Below are positions 52,001 through 58,000 of a stretch of 64,000 bases of DNA, piece after piece; position 1 is the first letter of the stretch, and each line of letters opens with the position of its first letter. Position numbers and translations under genes: made by a program. The notes below the pieces were generated by a model, which was given only the letters and a program-made list of their open reading frames with translations, was not told the origin of the DNA and made no database searches. This stretch comes from Owenia fusiformis (taxonomy: Eukaryota > Annelida > Polychaeta > Sabellida > Oweniidae): assembly GCA_903813345.2 (NCBI GenBank), contig CAIIXF020000006.1:18170348-18234347 (forward strand), read 5' to 3'.

Positions 52001-55000
52001 ATATTTAAAGCTGGACTTCGATCGGAGCCGGCGATATGATTTTGGAAAGGTTTCTAAATGAAGAACGTGACGTCACTTCCAATTCATAGCACTCAAAATG
52101 AGTAGCCTTTAATTACTCCCACCATTCATAAAATCACGGTGGTCTAGCGGAAGAATGCTCGCTTAGCACGCGGGAGGCCCGGGTTCGAATCCCGCATTCG
52201 CCTTTTTATTTTTTAACTAAATAATTGTTCTTTGACATTACGCAGATAATTTTTTTTTTATTTACATAAACTTTATATTAGAGCTTGAAAATGTAAAAAC
52301 AATATATGTCAACATATTGCGTTTTGGAGCGATGTGCAGGTTTAATGTATTCAAGCACATTCGAATGTGAACGTTTCTTACCTCCTCAGTAAATCGGTAC
52401 TGAAGACTGTCCAGGGGTATTTGCTGGGGTACCGACAATTGTCGGCACTCTATCGTCACCTAGTAGTGCCAGATAGAGAACCGACAATTGTAGGTACGCA
52501 AGTGGCTGCTACGTGTTTTTGCTAGAGAGCCGACAATTTCATAAATAAATCCACTACTTTTACTTTTCGAAATAACCTCATCACTGGTAGCCTAGTGGTT
52601 AGGGAGCACGACTCGAACACACTCAGTCCCGAGTTCGAATCCCGGCAGGACCTACTTTTTTCTTTTGAGGGGGGGGGGGCATAGTGCTTCTTTTGCAGTA
52701 TGGAATCGTACAGGCATTAACTTGTAGTGAGCCATAATTTATTTCGACAAAAATTGAAGCTTACCCCCCATAGTGTTATATATCAAATGCACCTGTCCAT
52801 ATAGGGGTTCGATTGACCTACATCAAATTATAGGGAGTCAGGTTACTTTTTGAGATATCAGCATCCGTTTATTGTAACTTGCGTTTGCTACCACTTCCTC
52901 AATTCTGATATGACGGGCAAACGCGTAGTAAACATGCTCACGTTCGGAACTATTTTCACCTACATCGCTATTTTCGTAATTCAAATGAAAGTTGAACTCT
53001 TTATTTTGATACCAAATAGTGGCATACTAGGTACCCTAGAAGCCAACTATGGGTTATTTAGAATGATACCACAGGTTTTTAAATGGACTATATAGGGGTC
53101 ATACCTTTTGGCGGATGGATATGGAACCTCATACCATAAGCTTCAAATAAAAAACATTCTAGCTATTTTCTTCTATCTAATGGGTAGCAAACGCCCCTTT
53201 CTACGCCTGATCGGCTCAGGAGAAATATCCTGTCTGTTTAGAATATATATATAGCCGTTTACTCTGCATTAATAGCTCTTTAACGTCTTACTTGTTCATG
53301 TTTTTATTGGGTTTTTAACGTTAACTACCATTCCCCGTTCCCGGGCTACCATTTTTTGACTGGGTTTGGTAATCCCCGGGTAACTGGGGCTAATGCCCTC
53401 CCCGGGTTTTGCACTTGTTCCCAAAATATCCGTATGATATCTGAAATATCCCCCCGCGCATTGCGCATGCGCCAGAAAATTCGAAAATCAATATTTGTCG
53501 GTCCTCTAGCGTGTAAACATAGCATATCTCCCGTACCGACAATTTATTTGTCGGTCCTCTAGCGTGCCACCACATCAGAGTCTAGAGTACCGACAATTGT
53601 CGGTACTCTAGCCTTTACGATATTTATTAGACATAGATATGAAACATTTCAGAACTAGATAACAGCAACGCGAGGTGGAGCAAATCCCATTGAACTTTTC
53701 ATCTCAAAATCGTTCAACTACTTTTCAAGTTTTAGTAAAAAAGTAAAATAAGACGAAAAATTTCGAACGCAATGCGTGACATATACGTAATTCGCGTGAA
53801 AAGTCCGAACAAAATGCGTATGTTTTTTTTTCGGCGTTCGTATTTTTGCTGTGTAGACGAACTTTTTTAGAAATTTTTCTACTGAAACATTTTTGCTTGA
53901 CAATTACCAGGTAAAATGCGTATTTGCGTGCACAGGGAGCTCAAGTTGGAACTATACGTAATCATTTAGTAAACTGGACTGGGAAATCAGAGGTCGAAGG
54001 GTTTTTCAATAAAATATATTCCAAAAATTCTTGACACCCAGTAAGTCGTAGGGTCGAAGGGTCGTAGGTCGGAGGGTTTTTAGTACATTCCATAAAAATG
54101 TGATATGTCTGTGAAATTTCTGTTTAAAATGTCAAAAAGTGGAATTTATTGCTTTTTTATTGCTAAAGAAGCATAGCATCATATGGAAAAAGTAAAAATA
54201 ATTGTCTCACGCCACTACAATGTAGCTATCTTGTAATGTTGACCCAATAAGAAAAGTTTGATCCATAATTCTTTCCAAATAATGTGCTATCACATTTGTG
54301 ACACTTGTTTCTTCTTAACAACACAATTTTTTAAATGCTATTTTATTTAATGAATTAGTAATTTTGTACCTTTCACTCAATCTTTATGTATACAAATCTT
54401 TATTTCCTATGAAGTGGAAAAAACTGTGTTATATAGCATTTGGTTATTTTAACATTCAAATTGTTTTTTACTGAAATGGCTAAAATATGATGAAAGTACT
54501 TCAAATATTTTGAAACTTTACATTGGGGCTTTAAGATGTTTAACATTGTTTACATTGAACTGCTTTGCCTGTGCAAACAATTTTATGAACTTTTTTCAAA
54601 ATAAATCTGTAGAATAATCCGCCTGTTTGCTTACATGTAATTGACAAACTTGACTGATATCCCCTTCTGATAATATTGTTATCAGTTCTGAATAGAGGAA
54701 ACCCTAACTGCTAATGATAATCTTAGAATATTTTAATCTAAAAAACAAATCATTTTGATTTTGTAATACTCGTAGATACCATTTATGGTTTAATCTATTG
54801 GAGCTCTGAAGCAGATGAATACATTTTACATATTGCTTTCTTATACTAAGACAGCATTGCCCACTTGTAGAATATTTTTAATGTGTACTCTATACTTCAG
54901 ATGTACATGTATTGATCGTTTGTTTAAAAATTTGAAGTTGAAAGTTCTAAAGGTTTAAGGTCCATGTGCAGTATTTTAGACAGTCATATCTTTCACCATG

Positions 55001-58000
55001 AGTACTTTCTGGCCATAAATATATGTTTTTTATTAAAACAATATGTTTTCTTTCATGTGAAGTCCCAATGATAGTAAAATATCAATCCAACTCTCTGAAA
55101 ATTATGGATAAAGGCCCCACCTTGGCACTTTTTAAAAAATGTTAGGCTTATTTTCTAAAAAGAATATCTTGTTTTTCTCAATTTAAACATATCGAAAGTT
55201 TCTTCTACACAACATTAACAATTTCTGAAAAGGGGATGCGAATTGAAATGCGTGCTATTTTCCCATAGGGAAACCTCGTGCTATCCATTGTTTTCAGCAT
55301 CATTTTGGTCATCGAAAATTGATATTATCAAAACTGGACTTTCAATACCATTATGTTTTGAAGATGTTTTAGACCCCTTGTGGAACAATCCTGTCATGCA
55401 ATAAAAATCAGAAAAAGGAGATCCTCTTTTGAGTAAATAGGTTCAATATTTTGAAAAAAATGTTGACATGGGGTACATATTCATAATTTTTCGAATTGTT
55501 CAATTGATATTTTTATCATCTTCACTTGAAAGAAAACATATTGTTTTAATAAAAACCACTGTATTTATGCCCAGAAAGTACTCATGGTGAAAGATTTGAC
55601 TGTCTAAAATCACTTGCCATACTGCATGTGGTCTTTTGAAGGTGACATTTACAGCATAATGAATTCCTACCATCTTCAAATTGATACCTAAAACCTGATG
55701 TAAAAATGTTACCTTCAGAAAGTACATGTACACTGATACATTGTATAATGTACAGGGTGTTTCATAATGACCGTCCCCCCATCCACAGGCAATCCTAGAT
55801 CCCATGGCCCTATAATTTATATACCATAATAAAGCTAATTCAATTCTGGACTTGTCTGCCAAATATTAGCATGCCCGACCTTTTGGAACATAGTTTGTGA
55901 AATTATATTTGATTGTCACTATCTTCTCAATTTACATGATTTCTGGCTAATATTCCTGGTGGATTTAAAGAGAGGAGCGGATCGCTATAATATAATCTAT
56001 TCTATCATCTAGTGCTCTCTGGGCATTTCTTTGAAATATTCAATGTTTTGTTTTAAAATGGGTACCTTTTGCAGAGATATGTAGCAAGTTGTAAAAACTG
56101 TTGAGCTTAATCAAGGTTGTTTCAATAATTCCAGAATTGAACAAGCTTTCATATGATATATAAAATATGGGGATTGGGGGTATGCTATTTAAGATTGGTG
56201 GTTGATGGGGGACAGTCAGTATGAAACACCCTGTAGAGATAGACGGTGCAGGGTATGAGGCATATTTACATATAATGTTTACCTTTATTTCTTATTATTT
56301 TTTGTTAACCTCTGTTTATGATTTTAAACATGTTTTATTAGCCTTCTGCAATCTTTACTGAGAATTGTCTTTGTAGTAGCTACATTAGGCCCCTGGGCAT
56401 TAGGCATACATTATCATATAAAAAAGGAATAAACCTAAAATGTATTAAAGCAAGAGAATTAGCAAGTAAAATGTCACTTCAAAAATGTAAACTTTACTTA
56501 AAGATCTAATAGCAAAGGTTTTGCAAAAATAAATCAATGTAGTATAAAACAAATGTATGTATTATGAAGAAATAAATATATAATGAAAAAAATAGATATG
56601 TGTTTGTAATATTGGTATAAACTTAAGATTAAAAAGTGTCACTATCTCTTTCATTTTTCAACAAATATAGGCTCACGTGACATGTGACGCGGGGCAGTCA
56701 ATTTTGATCTATCGTAGACCATATCAGTATCAAATTACTGATATTTCAACCTCGTCTTGCGAGGCCATTTTGATTTGAAACATCTTGAATTTGGTGTCAA
56801 AATGAAGCTGGTCACGCCCACTTTCAGAGTTATCAATGAATCATTTACTACGACTACTATATTCATTTAGGAGGCGTGTAAAGTTAACCAATCAGAAAGA
56901 CAATTGTTCCATATATGGTAGTTCATTAACATATTCAGTGTTTACTACTGCTTTTCACGTCATGACAACACGAGTAGTAACCAATCAAGATGCCGTATTT
57001 TATCACGTGAGTTCAGAGTGACACGCACGCGACATGTTGTCTGGGGTGATCGCGATGTTGAACAATTTCTTCTCGGAATTTGTCCAGAGAAATCAGCGAT
57101 TCTAAATTAAGGTTGGATCTGCCATTTTTTCCTGTACAAGTTATAACTTATCTCTATCGAATCCTAAAGTTTTGGAAGAAGATATGAAGCGTAGGTTTAA
57201 AAACGAAGCGATTAATTTGACGATCTGATTTTGCAATTTGCAATGGCCAATTTACTGCAAGTCCAGTGCATGTATTTGACAAGAGATAGCGCCAAGTCTG
57301 GTATCTAAATGCTTGTTAAGCCACTCAAAAACAAGATCCATATTTTCTAAATTTGATAACTTTGCAGAAAACCTGTTTTCATAATCTGTTTTCCGGGTCT
57401 AGATTCAAACTGAGTATGATAATAGGATCGCTGGAATCTTCAGTCAATGGCAACGGGTCTTCATTCCAGAACTCACATTTTTAGTTGATTCTCCGTCATA
57501 GTTCTTGTTTAAAGTCCCCATATCTGCTCTCTTACTGCCATACTTGCACACATTTCCCCTCCTTAAATTGTCTTCATTCAAATTACACCCTCTCGCCGAT
57601 TTATATAGTCATTTCCCAGAACCCGGGAGTCAGAATCGCTGATGTTTGCCATATTGAACATATTATATGTACTGTAATATCTGTACATTGACTGCTACGC
57701 GTAATGGTCACGTGACTAGCGCGATACAGGAAAAATGGGGAATTTCAAAACAACAATTTTTGGGCACTTTTATTGCAAATTTCGGGTATTTATAAAGTGT
57801 TTGTGGTATAAAATATAATCCACAGACATAAATGAACATCCAAACTACATATTTCATTAAGTTTTGGAGCCTTTTTTGCTCTTAAATCAACATCTTTAAG
57901 TAATGATCCATATAGTATATAGCTGAACATAAGTCTTTAAAGTCCTCCATATAGACAAAGACATGAGCAAACCCCTTCTATTCACACTATTATGCCATAC

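Larger units (their letters stand above)
52425..53615. repeat. Scattered CCGACAATTGTCGG motifs
   Basis: Full or partial copies lie at about 52432, 52482, 52532, 53495, 53536 and 53588. Several are joined to 'ctctagcgtg' or 'actctag'. Confidence 0.7.
51824..54090. mobile_element. 2.3-kb composite with ~110-bp inverted ends
   Basis: The left end has 'aatgtactaaaaacccttcg', 'gacctacgacttac' and 'gtcaagaatttttg'; the right end (53960-54090) carries the same pieces inverted. The interior holds two tRNA-like sequences, a family C copy and several copies of a CCGACAATTGTCGG motif. Whether it moves as a unit is not known; flanking duplications were not found. Confidence 0.6.

Noticed and set aside
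52138-52655. Two functional tRNA genes
   Set aside because: A and B boxes fit, but acceptor stems do not pair in either and the second lacks an anticodon stem; kept as tRNA-like sequences only.
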